A DNA stretch of 5,968 bases from Gemmatimonadota bacterium (GTDB lineage Bacteria > Gemmatimonadota > Gemmatimonadetes > Longimicrobiales > UBA6960): positions 1 to 5,968 of the forward strand of contig JAHWKH010000167.1 in NCBI GenBank assembly GCA_019347995.1, in the 5' to 3' direction. The position numbers and the translations under genes were made by a program. Positions 5,661 to 5,968 of this stretch are shown piece by piece. The notes below the pieces were generated by a model, which saw nothing but the letters and a program-made list of their open reading frames with translations, ran no database searches and was not told the origin of the DNA. Positions within the stretch are counted from its first letter, which is position 1. Each line of letters starts with the position of its first letter.

Positions 5661-5968
5661 CAGCACCGCCAGCTCCCCGCCGGGTATCTCGACACCGGCC
5701 GCCTCGGCGCCCGCCTTGAGGCCGCGGCCGATGGCCGCCAGCGCCACCGGGTCGGCCTGCTCGACGGCCAGGTAGTCCAGCAGCGCGATCGGCTCTGCCC
5801 CCACGCACACGAGGTCGTTGACGTTCATGGCCACGCAGTCGATGCCCACCGTGTCCAGCCGGCCGGTCTGCTCGGCCACCACGAGCTTGGAGCCCACGCC
5901 GTCGGTGGCCAGCGCGAGGCCCAGGGTGTCGGTCAGGCGCAGCACGCTGGCGAAGTGGCCGGGCAGGT
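5460..5968 (-). CDS. purM: purM (AIR synthase) N-terminal part fused to an unrelated tail; 5' end outside window
   Basis: PurM converts formylglycinamidine ribonucleotide to aminoimidazole ribonucleotide with ATP in purine synthesis. The frame enters from the right edge, reading [11 protein letters not shown], then [44 protein letters not shown] and ending in [12 protein letters not shown]. These are strong PurM N-domain (AIRS) motifs, closest in style to the archaeal-type variants with '[10 protein letters not shown]'. In normal PurM the GGE segment continues into the rest of the AIRS domain and a C-terminal domain, for about 330 residues in total. Here, from about 5660, it changes to 65 residues ([18 protein letters not shown]..., [29 protein letters not shown]) and stops at TAG 5460-5462. 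The missing PurM sequence is in neither other minus-strand frame. The GTG at 5945-5943 is internal, not the start. As written the product lacks about two thirds of the enzyme and is unlikely to be active. It is either a broken gene, a deletion fusion or an assembly join. Confidence 0.85.
   Translation of the reverse strand, partial: LPGHFASVLRLTDTLGLALATDGVGSKLVVAEQTGRLDTVGIDCVAMNVNDLVCVGAEPIALLDYLAVEQADPVALAAIGRGLKAGAEAAGVEIPGGELAVLPPFFPADGAGWLLVREPSAGADDSVVYPFTLDGEPYIPAVRPRLAAGEPAEVYLEGFTPALRPGTE

Noticed and set aside
1..5968. CRISPR array, tRNA, insertion sequence, toxin-antitoxin or defence system
   Set aside because: I looked on both strands and saw no regular spacer-repeat pattern, no tRNA-like cloverleaf, no transposase motifs and no defence-family proteins.

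Overview
The window is a compact, GC-rich (about 70% by eye) stretch of bacterial chromosome with no mobile element, CRISPR array, rRNA or tRNA visible. An OmpA-type lipoprotein, an exported M55 peptidase and a YcbB-type L,D-transpeptidase point to a Gram-negative (diderm) cell. The sequence style would fit a Gemmatimonadota- or Acidobacteriota-like lineage, but that is an impression only.

Plus strand, left to right: (1) the 3' part of a YcbB-type L,D-transpeptidase gene (ends 935), followed by a strong GC-rich hairpin (963-1000); (2) a tightly packed set of three genes, a DUF4442 hotdog protein (1040-1552), a nitronate monooxygenase-like flavoprotein (1549-2577) and an exported M55 D-aminopeptidase-like protein (2574-3476). 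Their junctions are 4-base stop/start overlaps (TTGA, ATGA), which suggests one translationally coupled unit; (3) a 137-base gap with a hairpin just after the M55 stop, a good match to a sigma-54 promoter (3529-3545), a 17-bp palindrome (3559-3575) and a Shine-Dalgarno site; (4) an OmpA-domain lipoprotein with a glycine zipper (3614-4297), closed by a convincing intrinsic terminator (4321-4377).

Minus strand: a soluble YegS/DgkB-type diacylglycerol (lipid) kinase gene (start 5297, end 4383) lies convergent to the lipoprotein gene. Upstream of it is a purM (AIR synthase) gene that enters from the right edge. This purM is abnormal. About 100 residues of good PurM sequence stop at the GGE motif and are replaced by about 65 unrelated residues ending in TAG at 5460. 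Neither other minus-strand frame carries the missing PurM sequence, so a simple frameshift does not explain it.

Three products act on or bind the cell wall (L,D-transpeptidase, exported M55 peptidase, peptidoglycan-binding lipoprotein), so the left two thirds may be a loose envelope-maintenance neighbourhood. I see no clear evidence of an undescribed multi-gene system. The observations most worth checking are the chimeric purM and the sigma-54-like promoter of the lipoprotein gene.
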